Positions 51,544-61,248 of a stretch of DNA of 64,000 bases are shown piece after piece. A program made the position numbers and the translations under genes. Positions within the stretch are counted from its first letter, which is position 1. Every line of letters begins with the position of its first letter. This DNA comes from JBBPYC01 sp965218765 (GTDB lineage Bacteria; Pseudomonadota; Gammaproteobacteria; Burkholderiales; Burkholderiaceae_C): contig CBDCLU010000002.1 of assembly GCA_965218765.1 (NCBI GenBank), forward strand, positions 868,001-932,000. The letters run 5' to 3'. The notes below the pieces were generated by a model. That model saw only the letters and a program-made list of their open reading frames with translations. It did no database searches and was not told the origin of the DNA.

Positions 51544-53466
51544 ATGGATGTCGTTCGCAACTTTCTCGCCCGCTATGAGCAAACGCGCGAGGAAGAAATG
51601 TCGCTCGAAGCCTACTTGGAGGCGTGCCGGACTGACCCGTTGGCCTATGCCACGGCGGCTGAACGCATGCTTGCCGCCATCGGCGAACCGGAAGTCGTGT
51701 CGACGCGCGACGATGCGCGGCTTTCGCGTTTATTCGGCAACAAGCCGATCAAGATCTATCCTGCGTTCAAGGATTTTTACGGCATGGAGGAGCCGATCGA
51801 GCAGGTCGTGTCGTACTTCCGGCACGCAGCACAAGGGCTGGAGGAAAAAAAGCAGATTCTCTATTTGCTGGGACCAGTGGGCGGCGGCAAATCGTCGATT
51901 GCCGAGCGGTTGAAGCAGTTGATGGAGCAGGTGCCGTTTTATGCGATCAAGGGGTCGCCCGTGAACGAGTCGCCGTTGAGCCTGTTCAGCAACGCCGAAG
52001 ACGCGCCACTGCTGGAGTCTCAGTACGGCATTCCGCAACGCTATCTGCAGCGCATCATGTCGCCCTGGGCCGTGAAGCGACTGGAGGAATTTGGCGGTGA
52101 CATCCGACAGTTTCGCGTCGTCAAGCGCCATCCCTCGATCCTCAAGCAGTACGCGATCGCGAAGACCGAACCGGGTGATGAGAACAATCAGGACATTTCG
52201 TCGCTGGTCGGCAAGATCGACATCCGCAAGTTGGAAACCTATGCACAGGATGACCCTGACGCCTATAGCTACTCAGGCGGTCTGTGTCTTGCGAACCAGG
52301 GCCTGCTCGAATTCGTCGAGATGTTCAAAGCGCCGATCAAGGTCCTGCATCCATTGCTGACGGCAACGCAGGAAGGCAACTTCAAGGGCACCGAAGGATT
52401 CGGCGCGATTCCGTTCGACGGCGTCGTGATGGCACACAGCAATGAGAGCGAATGGAAAGCGTTCCGGAACAATCGCAACAACGAAGCGTTCCTCGACCGC
52501 ATCTACATCGTCAAGGTTCCTTATTGCCTGCGCGCTTCGGAAGAGGTGCGCATCTACGAGAAACTGATCCGAAATTCGTCGCTTTCCCATGCGACGTGCG
52601 CGCCTGGCACACTCAAGATGATGGCCCAGTTCGCAGTACTGACGCGCATCAGGCAGCCGGAAAATTCAAGCGTCTTCAGCAAAATGCTGGTCTATGACGG
52701 CGAGAACTTGAAGGATACCGATCCAAAGGCGAAAAGCTACCAGGAGTACCGAGATTACGGTGGCGTCGATGAGGGCATGTCGGGGATCTCGACGCGCTTT
52801 GCCTTCAAGATCCTGTCCAAAGTGTTCAACTTCGACTCGGCTGAGATTGCAGCGAATCCGGTCCATCTGATGTATGTGCTGGAGCAACAGATCGAACGCG
52901 AACAGTTTCCTCCGGAGACCGAGCAGAAATATCTTGCTTTGATCAAGGAGAACCTGGCGACTCGCTATGCGGAGTTCATCGGCAAGGAAATTCAGACTGC
53001 TTACCTGGAGTCTTACTCCGAATACGGTCAGAATATTTTTGACCGTTACGTGACCTATGCGGATTTCTGGATTCAGGATCAGGAGTATCGGGACAGCGAC
53101 ACTGGGGAAAGCTTTGATCGCGCGGCCCTGAATGCCGAACTCGAAAAAATAGAAAAACCTGCCGGCATCAGCAACCCGAAGGATTTCCGCAACGAGATCG
53201 TCAATTTCGTACTGCGCGCCAGAGCCAGCAACGCTGGCAAGAACCCACTGTGGACAAGCTACGAGAAGTTGCGTACGGTGATCGAGAAGAAGATGTTCTC
53301 GAACACGGAAGACCTGCTGCCGGTGATCTCGTTCAACGCGAAGGCCAGTGCCGATGAGCAAAAAAAGCACGAAGACTTCGTGAATCGGATGGTCAAGAAG
53401 GGATATACGCCCAAGCACGTCAGGCTGCTGTGCGAGTGGTACTTGCGCGTACGCAAGAGCTCCTGA
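51544..53466 (+). CDS. prkA: Serine protein kinase PrkA (YeaG)
   Basis: AAA+ type protein kinase of 640 aa. Walker A LLGPVGGGKS at 108-117, PrkA-type AAA core to about 380 with HSNESEWKAF and DRIYIVKVPY, and the C-terminal kinase-like PrkA domain. Its partners are encoded next: a DUF444 protein 60 bp downstream and SpoVR. In enterobacteria yeaG is induced by nitrogen starvation and stationary phase. Length is normal for the family. Confidence 0.94.
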   Translation: MDVVRNFLARYEQTREEEMSLEAYLEACRTDPLAYATAAERMLAAIGEPEVVSTRDDARLSRLFGNKPIKIYPAFKDFYGMEEPIEQVVSYFRHAAQGLEEKKQILYLLGPVGGGKSSIAERLKQLMEQVPFYAIKGSPVNESPLSLFSNAEDAPLLESQYGIPQRYLQRIMSPWAVKRLEEFGGDIRQFRVVKRHPSILKQYAIAKTEPGDENNQDISSLVGKIDIRKLETYAQDDPDAYSYSGGLCLANQGLLEFVEMFKAPIKVLHPLLTATQEGNFKGTEGFGAIPFDGVVMAHSNESEWKAFRNNRNNEAFLDRIYIVKVPYCLRASEEVRIYEKLIRNSSLSHATCAPGTLKMMAQFAVLTRIRQPENSSVFSKMLVYDGENLKDTDPKAKSYQEYRDYGGVDEGMSGISTRFAFKILSKVFNFDSAEIAANPVHLMYVLEQQIEREQFPPETEQKYLALIKENLATRYAEFIGKEIQTAYLESYSEYGQNIFDRYVTYADFWIQDQEYRDSDTGESFDRAALNAELEKIEKPAGISNPKDFRNEIVNFVLRARASNAGKNPLWTSYEKLRTVIEKKMFSNTEDLLPVISFNAKASADEQKKHEDFVNRMVKKGYTPKHVRLLCEWYLRVRKSS

Positions 53467-53526
53467 CGGCTCGCTCGTCATTGGGTACCCTGCAACCATC
53501 AACGTGCATCGTCAACCGGAGTCGCC

Positions 53527-54798
53527 ATGCTGCATCACGTGATCGACCGCCGCCTGTCGGGCAAGAACAAGTCGATCGGCAACCGCGAACGCTTCCTGCG
53601 TCGCTATCGCGAACAGATTCGCGAGGTCGTCAAGCGCGCGGTGTCCGGCCGCGGCATCCGCGACATGGAGCAAGGCGAAGATATTTCGCTGCCGCGCCAC
53701 GACTTGTCCGAACCCGCTTTCGGCCACGCCAGCGGTGGCCGGCGCGAAATGGTGCATCCCGGCAATGAAGAGTTTGTGCGCGGCGACCGTATCAAGCGTC
53801 CTCGTGGCGGTGCCGGTAGCGGCAGTGGACAAGGCGGCGCACCCGATGGCGGCAGCGAGGACGACTTCGTTTTTCGCATCTCGCGCGAAGAGTTCATGCA
53901 GTACTTCTTCGACGAACTGGCACTGCCGCACTTGGTGCGCACGCAGCTGCTTGCCGATCCGCCGGAGTGGAAATATCGACGCGCCGGCTATTTGACCGAG
54001 GGCACGCCGACCAACCTGCATGTGGTGCGCTCCATGCGGACCGGTCTGTCACGTCGCATCGCGATGAGCAGCGGGCCACAGCGCGAATTGCAGGAGCTGG
54101 AACTGCAGCTCGAGCTAGCCGAACGCGATCGCGACCTGCCGCCGCTCGAGCTCGCAGCACTCAAATCGCAGGTCCAGGCGTTGAAACAGCGCATATCGCG
54201 CATCCCGTTTCTGGATCCGTTCGACCTGCGCTTTCGCAATCGCGTGAAGGTGCCAATGCCGGTGGCCAAAGCGGTGATGTTTTGTGTGATGGATGTGTCC
54301 GGCTCGATGGACGAAGCGCGCAAGGACATCGCCAAGCGCTTTTTCATCCTGCTTTATCTGTTTCTGACGCGCCACTACGAACACACCGATGTGGTCTTCA
54401 TTCGGCACCACACACAGGCCGCTGAAGTCGAGGAAGAGGAATTCTTCCAGTCAACCGAGAGCGGCGGAACCGTCGTATCGAGTGCGCTCAAGCTGATGCA
54501 TGAAATCATCGATGCGCGCTACCGCGGTGGCGAATGGAATATCTACGGCGCACAGGCCTCGGACGGCGACAACTGGCCGCAGGATTCAACGCTGTGCAGG
54601 CAGCTGCTCAACGACAAATTGCTGCCGGCCTGCCGTTACTTCTCCTACGTGCAGGTGGCTGAGGAGAACCAGAATCTCTGGGATGAATATTGCGCGGTGG
54701 CAGCAGCAAACCAGCGTTTCGCGATGCAGAAAATCACGACCGCCGCGGACATCTACCCTGTGTTCAGGCAACTGTTCAAAAAGGAGATGACCGGATGA
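53527..54798 (+). CDS. yeaH: YeaH/YhbH family protein (DUF444, VWA-like)
   Basis: Cytoplasmic protein of 423 aa. N-terminal HHVIDRRLSGKNKSIGNRERFLRRYR (family start), a Gly/Ser-rich low-complexity linker at 94-110, and a von Willebrand A-like domain with the MIDAS motif DVSGS at 256-260 and the FFQSTESGGTVVSSAL segment. It always accompanies PrkA and SpoVR and is presumed to act in the same stress pathway. Overlaps spoVR by four bases. Confidence 0.93.
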   Translation: MLHHVIDRRLSGKNKSIGNRERFLRRYREQIREVVKRAVSGRGIRDMEQGEDISLPRHDLSEPAFGHASGGRREMVHPGNEEFVRGDRIKRPRGGAGSGSGQGGAPDGGSEDDFVFRISREEFMQYFFDELALPHLVRTQLLADPPEWKYRRAGYLTEGTPTNLHVVRSMRTGLSRRIAMSSGPQRELQELELQLELAERDRDLPPLELAALKSQVQALKQRISRIPFLDPFDLRFRNRVKVPMPVAKAVMFCVMDVSGSMDEARKDIAKRFFILLYLFLTRHYEHTDVVFIRHHTQAAEVEEEEFFQSTESGGTVVSSALKLMHEIIDARYRGGEWNIYGAQASDGDNWPQDSTLCRQLLNDKLLPACRYFSYVQVAEENQNLWDEYCAVAAANQRFAMQKITTAADIYPVFRQLFKKEMTG

Positions 54799-56357
54799 AC
54801 ATGCATGTACTGGGCGACCAGCTGCCAGCGGCTGCACATGGTGCAAACGACGCTGCTGCGGCCAGGCGTCTGCCAAGCCCATCGGAGTGGACATTCGAAC
54901 TGATCGAGACCTATCACCAGGTCATCGCTCGATATGCCACCCGTTTCGGCCTCGATACGTACCCGGTACAGCTTGAAGTGATCACGGCCGAACAGATGAT
55001 TGATGCTTATGCATCGGTCGCAATGCCTGTGAACTATCGGCACTGGTCGTTCGGCAAGCAGTTCATTGCAACCGAGAAAAGCTATCGGCGCGGACAGATG
55101 GGGCTGGCCTATGAGATTGTGATCAACTCGAACCCTTGCATTGCTTATCTGATGGAAGAAAACACGATGCCAATGCAGGCGTTGGTGATCGCCCATGCAT
55201 GCTATGGCCACAACTCCTTCTTCAAGGGCAACTACCTGTTCCGGATGTGGACCGATGCCTCATCCATCATCGACTACCTGCTGTACGCACGGAATTACGT
55301 GACGAGCTGTGAGGAACGCCATGGCGTGGATGCGGTGGAGCAGTTGCTCGACAGTTGCCACGCGTTGATGAACCATGGCGTCGATCGCTATCGTCGTCCG
55401 CAGAAGCTGTCGCTCGCCCAGGAACAGGCAAGGCGCAGGGAGCGCGAGGAATATACGCAGTTGCAGATCAACGACCTATGGCGTACCTTACCGCGTACGG
55501 TCGGTCGCCAGCAGGAGGAAAAGAGCCAGCGTTTTCCGTCGGAGCCGCAGGAGAACCTGCTGTATTTCATCGAGAAGAACGCACCGCTGCTGGAGCCTTG
55601 GCAGCGCGAGATCGTGCGCATCGTACGCAAGGTCGCTCAATATTTCTATCCGCAGCGCCAGACGCAGGTCATGAACGAAGGTTGGGCCACGTTCTGGCAC
55701 CACACGCTGCTCAACACGATGTATGACGACGGCTGCCTGTCAGACGGTTTCATGATCGAGTTCATGAGTTCGCACACCAATGTGGTGTTTCAGCCGCCGG
55801 TCGCGCATCCTCACTATGGCGGCATCAACCCGTATGCGCTCGGCTTTGGACTTTACCGCGATCTCCGCCGCGTCTGTGAAGCGCCGACACCTGAAGATCG
55901 CCGCTGGTTTCCCGACATCGCCGGCTCCGACTGGCAGAGAACGCTCGATTACGCGATGCGCCATTTCAAGGACGAGAGCTTCATCGGCCAGTTTCTGTCA
56001 CCTCAGCTGATGCGCGAGATGCGCTTGTTCTCGATCCTCGATGATGCGGAAAAGACAGAGCTGGAAGTGTCGGCCATTCATGACGACAGCGGCTACCGCC
56101 TGGTGCGGGAAGCCCTGTCGCGCCAGTACGACCTGAACTGTCGCGAGCCCGACATCCAGATCTGGGACGTGAATGTACGCGGCGATCGGGCTCTTACATT
56201 GCGCCATACGCGCCACGACAACCGCCCGCTCAATGACGATGCCAACGAGGTGCTCAAGCACGTGGCGAGGCTCTGGGGCTTCGACGTCCGGCTGGAAAGC
56301 GTGGACAGCCGTGGCCGTGTGTTGCAGCAGTGGGAAATCAGCCCGATGCCGCATTGA
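54795..56357 (+). CDS. spoVR: SpoVR family protein
   Basis: Cytoplasmic protein of 520 aa from the ATG at 54795 (ATGA overlap with yeaH). Family landmarks: PVNYRHWSFGKQFIATEKSYRRGQMGLAYEIVINSNPCIAYLMEEN (about 75-120), HACYGHNSFFKGNYLF, MNEGWATFWHHTLLN and NPYALGFGLYRDLRR. Role unknown in Gram-negatives; in Bacillus the relative is needed for spore cortex. Third gene of the triad, probably co-transcribed. Confidence 0.94.
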   Translation: MNMHVLGDQLPAAAHGANDAAAARRLPSPSEWTFELIETYHQVIARYATRFGLDTYPVQLEVITAEQMIDAYASVAMPVNYRHWSFGKQFIATEKSYRRGQMGLAYEIVINSNPCIAYLMEENTMPMQALVIAHACYGHNSFFKGNYLFRMWTDASSIIDYLLYARNYVTSCEERHGVDAVEQLLDSCHALMNHGVDRYRRPQKLSLAQEQARRREREEYTQLQINDLWRTLPRTVGRQQEEKSQRFPSEPQENLLYFIEKNAPLLEPWQREIVRIVRKVAQYFYPQRQTQVMNEGWATFWHHTLLNTMYDDGCLSDGFMIEFMSSHTNVVFQPPVAHPHYGGINPYALGFGLYRDLRRVCEAPTPEDRRWFPDIAGSDWQRTLDYAMRHFKDESFIGQFLSPQLMREMRLFSILDDAEKTELEVSAIHDDSGYRLVREALSRQYDLNCREPDIQIWDVNVRGDRALTLRHTRHDNRPLNDDANEVLKHVARLWGFDVRLESVDSRGRVLQQWEISPMPH

Positions 56358-56532
56358 GCCGGGTCGCGCGAAACGAGCCGCGGTCGGCTCCCATGCATAC
56401 CGGATTGAGCTGGCGGTGGATTGATCTTCCCTGGCGCTTTGCGTAACCACCCGATCCTGCTGTCCGAATTCGTATGCAAGGGGCTGTCAGTTGAAGGCTT
56501 GCCCCGATCAAACGAAAAGGGAGATTGCAGCC

Positions 56533-57348
56533 GTGTTTCACAAACTGAACTCGCCAGAAACTCGCATTCCACATCTTCATCGCAAGATTTGGAGGCTCGA
56601 TGCTGTACCCATCGTTATCGCAGCCGCTTGCGTTGTTGTGCTGCAGCCAGCTGCGGCCGCGAGTTGCGCAGCGCAGTCGGGACGCACGGTGACACCGGTG
56701 ATTGAGCTGTATACCTCGGAGGGATGCAGTTCATGTCCACCCGCCGACCACTGGCTGTCTCAGCTCAAATCAGAAGCAGCGGAGGGCCATGCGGTGGTGG
56801 AAGCGTTCCACGTCGGCTACTGGGACTACATCGGCTGGACCGACCGCTTTGCGAAGCCTGCGTTTACCGCAAGGCAGTATGCCCTTGCCGCTGCGCACGG
56901 ACGTTCGGGTGTCTACACCCCTCAACTGGTTCGTAACGGTCAGGACTGGCGCGATTGGGGCCAGGCGCCGACCGCTGGCGACGCCTTGCCCCGGGCGGCG
57001 GGTGCAGCGATCACTCTGAGACAGGTCGAGTCCGGCCCGAACGGCGACCGGTTTGAGGCGGAAGTCCGACCGCAAGCTGGGCCTGCCACACGTTGGTCGG
57101 CCTACTGGTCGGTGACCGAACATGGCCATGCATCGCGTGTGAATGCCGGGGAAAACTCAGGGGCGACCTTGAAGCATGACTTCGTGGTGCGCCAGTACGT
57201 ACCGGTCGGCAACTACCACGGCGAGGCCAAGCTGTCTTTCAGCAGCATCGCCGCCGACGCATCGCATCCGCGTCAAGTCAATCTGGTGGTGTTTGATCCA
57301 GCGGACGGCGCGCCACTGCAAGCGCTCAGCCTGTCTTGCGACCAGTAG
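56533..57348 (+). CDS. DUF1223 exported thioredoxin-like protein
   Basis: Periplasmic protein of 271 aa from the GTG at 56533, eight bases after GGGAGA; an earlier TTG at 56491 gives no better leader. Signal helix about residues 27-43 ending AAA, then VIELYTSEGCSSCPPADHWL, where CSSC is a CxxC redox-type pair, and FHVGYWDYIGWTDRFAKPAFTARQ, the DUF1223 signature. Function unknown; probably thiol chemistry. Confidence 0.85.
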   Translation: MFHKLNSPETRIPHLHRKIWRLDAVPIVIAAACVVVLQPAAAASCAAQSGRTVTPVIELYTSEGCSSCPPADHWLSQLKSEAAEGHAVVEAFHVGYWDYIGWTDRFAKPAFTARQYALAAAHGRSGVYTPQLVRNGQDWRDWGQAPTAGDALPRAAGAAITLRQVESGPNGDRFEAEVRPQAGPATRWSAYWSVTEHGHASRVNAGENSGATLKHDFVVRQYVPVGNYHGEAKLSFSSIAADASHPRQVNLVVFDPADGAPLQALSLSCDQ

Positions 57349-57409
57349 TGATACGGCGACCATATGGTGTCGGGCAGGCTGGCCGCGCCGGACTGGCGGC
57401 TCGGCGCTA

Positions 57410-57922
57410 GTGCAGCTGCCAGCCTTGCTGCGGCGGGTGCTGACCGCCTTAGCAGTGCCGATCGTTGCGGTTGCACTGCTGTTCGAAGAATGGGGCTGGG
57501 CTCCACTGGCACGTGCAGCGGCATGGCTTGGACGGTTGCCCGTGCTGCGGCAGATCGAAGCGTGGATCGGGCATTTGCGACCACGCGCTGCGCTTTGCGT
57601 GTTCGCGCTGCCTGCCGTCGCACTGCTGCCGGTCAAGCTCGTCGCACTCTGGCTATTCGGAGGTGGCCACGCCGTCAGCGGTATTGCGCTGCTGCTGGCC
57701 GCCAAGCTGGCCGGCACTGCACTGGTGGCGCGGCTGTTTGTATTAACCCTGCCGGCATTGATGCAGATCGGCTGGTTCGCACGCTGGTATCCGCGCTGGA
57801 AGCATTGGAAGGATGACTTGCTGCAGCGTGTGCGTGCGTCTGCGCCATGGCAGATGGCCAGGCATCTGCGCCGGACGTTGCATCGCCGGCTCGTCGCCTG
57901 GTGGGCCCGGGCCACATCCTGA
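57410..57922 (+). CDS. Unknown inner-membrane protein
   Basis: About 170 aa from GTG at 57410. Helices near residues 8-26, 58-80, and 85-120, then a very basic C-terminal tail (RWYPRWKHWKDDLLQRVRAS...RRRLVAWW). The frame is open further upstream, so the start is not certain. Not recognised. It begins 61 bp after the DUF1223 gene and may share its transcript. Confidence 0.6.
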   Translation: MQLPALLRRVLTALAVPIVAVALLFEEWGWAPLARAAAWLGRLPVLRQIEAWIGHLRPRAALCVFALPAVALLPVKLVALWLFGGGHAVSGIALLLAAKLAGTALVARLFVLTLPALMQIGWFARWYPRWKHWKDDLLQRVRASAPWQMARHLRRTLHRRLVAWWARATS

Positions 57923-58076
57923 CGCTTAACCCAAACAGCTGCAATGGCGTTGTCATCAGCCGCAGCGACTCAAGCGAAGACATTTGACCATGCAGTTCAA
58001 CGTCCGCCTGTTTTGGACCGCGGCGTGAAAAAAGTCACGCACTAAAATGTGCATATATGGCCAACCGCTTGCTCCC

Positions 58077-58964
58077 ATGACACCCATTACCGGCAGCATC
58101 GTGGCGATCGTGACCCCGATGCATGACGACGGCAGCGTCGACTATCCGACGCTGCGGCGCTTGATCGACTGGCACATTGAGGAAGGTACTGACTGCATCG
58201 GTGTGGTCGGCACCACCGGCGAGTCGCCCACGGTCAACCTGAACGAGCACTGCGAGATCATCCGTGTTTCGGTCGAGCAGGCCCGTGGTCGGGTGCCGAT
58301 CATGGCAGGCTGCGGAGCCAACTCGACGGCTGAGGCAATCGAACTCACGCGCTTTGCGAAAGAAGTAGGCGCTGACTGCCAGCTTCAGGTGGTGCCCTAC
58401 TACAACAAGCCGACCCAAGAAGGCCTGTATCGGCATTTCAAGACAATCGCTGAAGCCGTCGGCGATTTGCCGATGATTCTGTACAACGTGCCCGGTCGCA
58501 GTGTTGCGGACCTGCGCCACGACACCGCACTGCGTCTGGCCCAGGTGCCAGGCATCATCGGCATAAAGGAAGCGACCGGCGATATTGACCGCGCGCAGTG
58601 GTTGATTCGCGAGGCACCGCAAGGCTTTTCCGTTTATTCGGGTGATGACGCCACTGCAGTCGCATTGATGCTGTGCGGTGGTCACGGCAACGTCAGTGTG
58701 ACGGCGAACGTCGCACCACGCGCGATGCACGAGATGTGCACGGCAGCGATCGCAGGAGACGCGCGCGGCGCGATGGACATCCAACGCCGGCTCATGCCAT
58801 TGCACAAGCATCTGTTTTGCGAGCCGAATCCGGTCGCAGTCAAGTGGGCGATGGCGCGGCTCGGCTTGTGTGGCGGTGCGCTGCGGCTGCCGATGACACC
58901 CATGCTGCCCGAAAACATCCCGACGATTGAAGCCGCGTTGCGCGCCGGCGGATTGCTCCAGTAG
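58077..58964 (+). CDS. dapA: 4-hydroxy-tetrahydrodipicolinate synthase DapA
   Basis: Class I aldolase of lysine and diaminopimelate synthesis, 295 aa, condensing pyruvate with aspartate semialdehyde. GTTGESPTVN near residue 44, VVPYYNKPTQEGLYRHF with the catalytic Tyr near 133, YNVPGRS, and the Schiff-base Lys in GIKEATGD near 161 are all intact. ATG at 58077. Followed by bamC 100 bp downstream, the usual dapA-bamC arrangement. Confidence 0.94.
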   Translation: MTPITGSIVAIVTPMHDDGSVDYPTLRRLIDWHIEEGTDCIGVVGTTGESPTVNLNEHCEIIRVSVEQARGRVPIMAGCGANSTAEAIELTRFAKEVGADCQLQVVPYYNKPTQEGLYRHFKTIAEAVGDLPMILYNVPGRSVADLRHDTALRLAQVPGIIGIKEATGDIDRAQWLIREAPQGFSVYSGDDATAVALMLCGGHGNVSVTANVAPRAMHEMCTAAIAGDARGAMDIQRRLMPLHKHLFCEPNPVAVKWAMARLGLCGGALRLPMTPMLPENIPTIEAALRAGGLLQ

Positions 58965-59064
58965 CTGGCTGCAGGCTTGGCGCGCGGCCGTTGGGTCGAC
59001 TGGCGCCCATCGTCGGCTTGCTTTTGCTACCTCAATTCAATTTTTCTCCAGGACGACAAATCAA

Positions 59065-60159
59065 GTGAATCAGATCGAACGAATCAGCGTGCTGGCTGCC
59101 GTGGCGTTGACCATTGCCGGCTGCACGGTGCTGGAGGGCGACAAGATCGATTACAAGAGTGCAGGGACCGCGCCTTCGCTGGAAGTGCCGCCCGATCTCA
59201 CCCAACTGTCGCGCGACACCCGCTATAACGTGCCCGGCAGCGCCGCAGTGACCGCCAGCGGCTACCAAAGCAGCCGTCAGCAAACGGCGCGGACGGTCGT
59301 GCCGACAGCCGCCAAGTCGATCGGCGACATGCGCATCGAGCGCGATGGCAATCAGCGATGGCTGGTGATCGACCGACCGGCCGACAAGCTGTGGGAACCG
59401 ATCCGCGAATTCTGGCAGGACAACGGTTTTCTGCTGGCGGTCGATCAGCGCAATCTCGGCATCATGGAAACCGACTGGGCTGAAAACCGCGCCAAGATTC
59501 CACAGGACTTCATCCGTCGCACCATCGGCAAGGTGTTCGATTCGGCTTATTCGTCCAGTGAACGCGATAAGTTCCGCACCCGTCTGGAGCGCAGCGGCGA
59601 CGGCAAGACCGATGTGTTCATCACGCACCGCGGCATGGAGGAGGTCTATGCCAATAGCGACAAGGGCCGCACCATCTGGCAGCCGCGCGCCGCTGATCCG
59701 GAGCTGGAATCCGAGTTTCTACGTCGGCTGATGATTAAGCTGGGTGCTTCCGAGGCGGAATCGAAGACGCTGGTCGCTTCGCCGGCGGTGGCTCCGCCCT
59801 CTGCGCGCATCGGCACGGTCGACGGGATGCCGGCCGTGGTGGTGGATGACGGTTTTGATCGCGCATGGCGCCGGGTGGGCCTCGCGCTTGATCGCACTGG
59901 CTTTACGGTAGAGGACCGTGACCGGGCCAAAGGGCTCTACTTCGTGCGCTATGTCGAGCCCAATCCCGATCGCAAGGAACCGGGTTTTTTCAGCAAGGTT
60001 TTCGGTAGCGGTCTTGCGGCGCCACCGCTCAAGTACCAGATCGCCGTCCGGGGCGAAGGCGATACCAGCACGGTTTCCGTGCTTGGCACCGATGGCGCGC
60101 CGCAACGCTCAGCCAATGCCCAACGCATCGTCAAGGTGATAGCGGACGACCTGCGTTGA
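59065..60159 (+). CDS. bamC: Outer membrane assembly lipoprotein BamC (NlpB)
   Basis: Lipoprotein of 364 aa, subunit of the BAM complex inserting beta-barrel proteins. Start GTG at 59065 gives a lipoprotein signal (RISVLAAVALTIAGC, Cys about 20). The unstructured N-terminal segment contains YKSAGTAPSLEVPPDLT and NVPGSA; the helix-grip domains follow (about 95-220 and 255-364). The conserved position after dapA supports the call. Confidence 0.9.
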   Translation: MNQIERISVLAAVALTIAGCTVLEGDKIDYKSAGTAPSLEVPPDLTQLSRDTRYNVPGSAAVTASGYQSSRQQTARTVVPTAAKSIGDMRIERDGNQRWLVIDRPADKLWEPIREFWQDNGFLLAVDQRNLGIMETDWAENRAKIPQDFIRRTIGKVFDSAYSSSERDKFRTRLERSGDGKTDVFITHRGMEEVYANSDKGRTIWQPRAADPELESEFLRRLMIKLGASEAESKTLVASPAVAPPSARIGTVDGMPAVVVDDGFDRAWRRVGLALDRTGFTVEDRDRAKGLYFVRYVEPNPDRKEPGFFSKVFGSGLAAPPLKYQIAVRGEGDTSTVSVLGTDGAPQRSANAQRIVKVIADDLR

Positions 60160-60239
60160 AGCGGGGCGAGTCGGCGCGGACGAGGCGATGCCGGTTTCCG
60201 GCAGGCCATATCGACCGCATTTCATCGGCGCGTTGAAGC

Positions 60240-61019
60240 ATGCTGCGCTTCACGAACTTGGGCAGTGGTAGCACCGGCAACGCAACTGTGGTCGAGGCAG
60301 GCGCTGGCGTCGGTCGTACCCGCTTGCTGATCGACTGTGGACCACGGTTGAAAACGCTTGACGCGCGGCTTGCACGCGCTGGCCTAGATGCGGAGCAGCT
60401 TGACGCAATCTTCGTCACACATGAGCACGGCGACCACATCGGATGCGCGCAGGCGTTGGCACTGCGTCATAGGATCCCGGTATGGATGAGCCATGGCACG
60501 CACGCGGCGATCGGCGTACCGGACTTCGACGGATTGCTGAACATTGCGGCCGATGGCGTCGACATCGACCTTGGCGCTTTGCTCGTGCAGCCTTTCACCG
60601 TGCCGCACGATGCTCGTGAACCGTTGCAGCTGAGCTGCAGCGACGGCGCGGTGCGGCTCGGCGTGGTTACCGATCTGGGCCACATCACCCCTCGCGTGCT
60701 GGCAGGTCTGCACCACTGCGCTGCGCTGTTGCTCGAGTGCAACCACGATCCAGCCTTGTTGGCCGCCTCGCGCTATCCCACTTTCCTGAAAAATCGAATT
60801 GCGGGCCCCTGGGGTCATTTGGCAAACCACGCCAGCGCTGATCTCGCCCGATCGGTAGCGGCAGGCGGACAACTTCGCCAGGTCATCGCCGCGCACCTGA
60901 GCGAGAGCAACAACCGTCCCGATCTCGTACGGGAGACCCTTGCCATCGCGCTTGGCTGCAACCCTGCCGACATCGGCGTTGCCGATCCGGTAATGGGGTT
61001 TGACTGGCGCGACGTATAG
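60240..61019 (+). CDS. MBL-fold metallo-hydrolase (YycJ-like)
   Basis: Metallo-beta-lactamase-fold hydrolase of 259 aa. GSGSTGNATVVEAG at the N-terminus, metal-binding THEHGDHIG near 58-66, LGVVTDLGHIT and LLLECNHDPALL near 165-172, HLSESNN near 222. The layout is that of YycJ/WalJ-type exonuclease-like proteins. It follows bamC by 80 bp. Substrate unknown, probably nucleic acid. Confidence 0.88.
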   Translation: MLRFTNLGSGSTGNATVVEAGAGVGRTRLLIDCGPRLKTLDARLARAGLDAEQLDAIFVTHEHGDHIGCAQALALRHRIPVWMSHGTHAAIGVPDFDGLLNIAADGVDIDLGALLVQPFTVPHDAREPLQLSCSDGAVRLGVVTDLGHITPRVLAGLHHCAALLLECNHDPALLAASRYPTFLKNRIAGPWGHLANHASADLARSVAAGGQLRQVIAAHLSESNNRPDLVRETLAIALGCNPADIGVADPVMGFDWRDV

Positions 61020-61189
61020 CGAAATGGAGTTCATCAGATGAGTCTGCCCGTTGCCAACGGACATCAGTAAGGTCGTGCGTCGTATTGAGAGGTCTGCTGA
61101 CTATGGACCAGCGTACGGCGAGGCTTGCGGCAGCTATACGAACAATGGCCTCGAACGTTTGAAGCGCCGACCCAGTCGGTCGGACGGAA

Positions 61190-61226
61190 AATAAAAAGGC
61201 CCGGCATCTACCGATACCAGGCCTTT
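61190..61226 (-). terminator. Rho-independent terminator, minus strand (possibly bidirectional)
   Basis: AAAGGCCCGG (61195-61204) pairs with CCAGGCCTTT (61217-61226), one mismatch, 12-base loop. On the minus strand it is followed by TTTTTATTTTCC and lies 23 bp after the Ala/Ser-rich lipoprotein gene; on the plus strand it could also end the dapA-bamC-MBL transcript. Confidence 0.8.
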
Positions 61227-61248
61227 CACGTGCGGAGAGTTGGTCGAC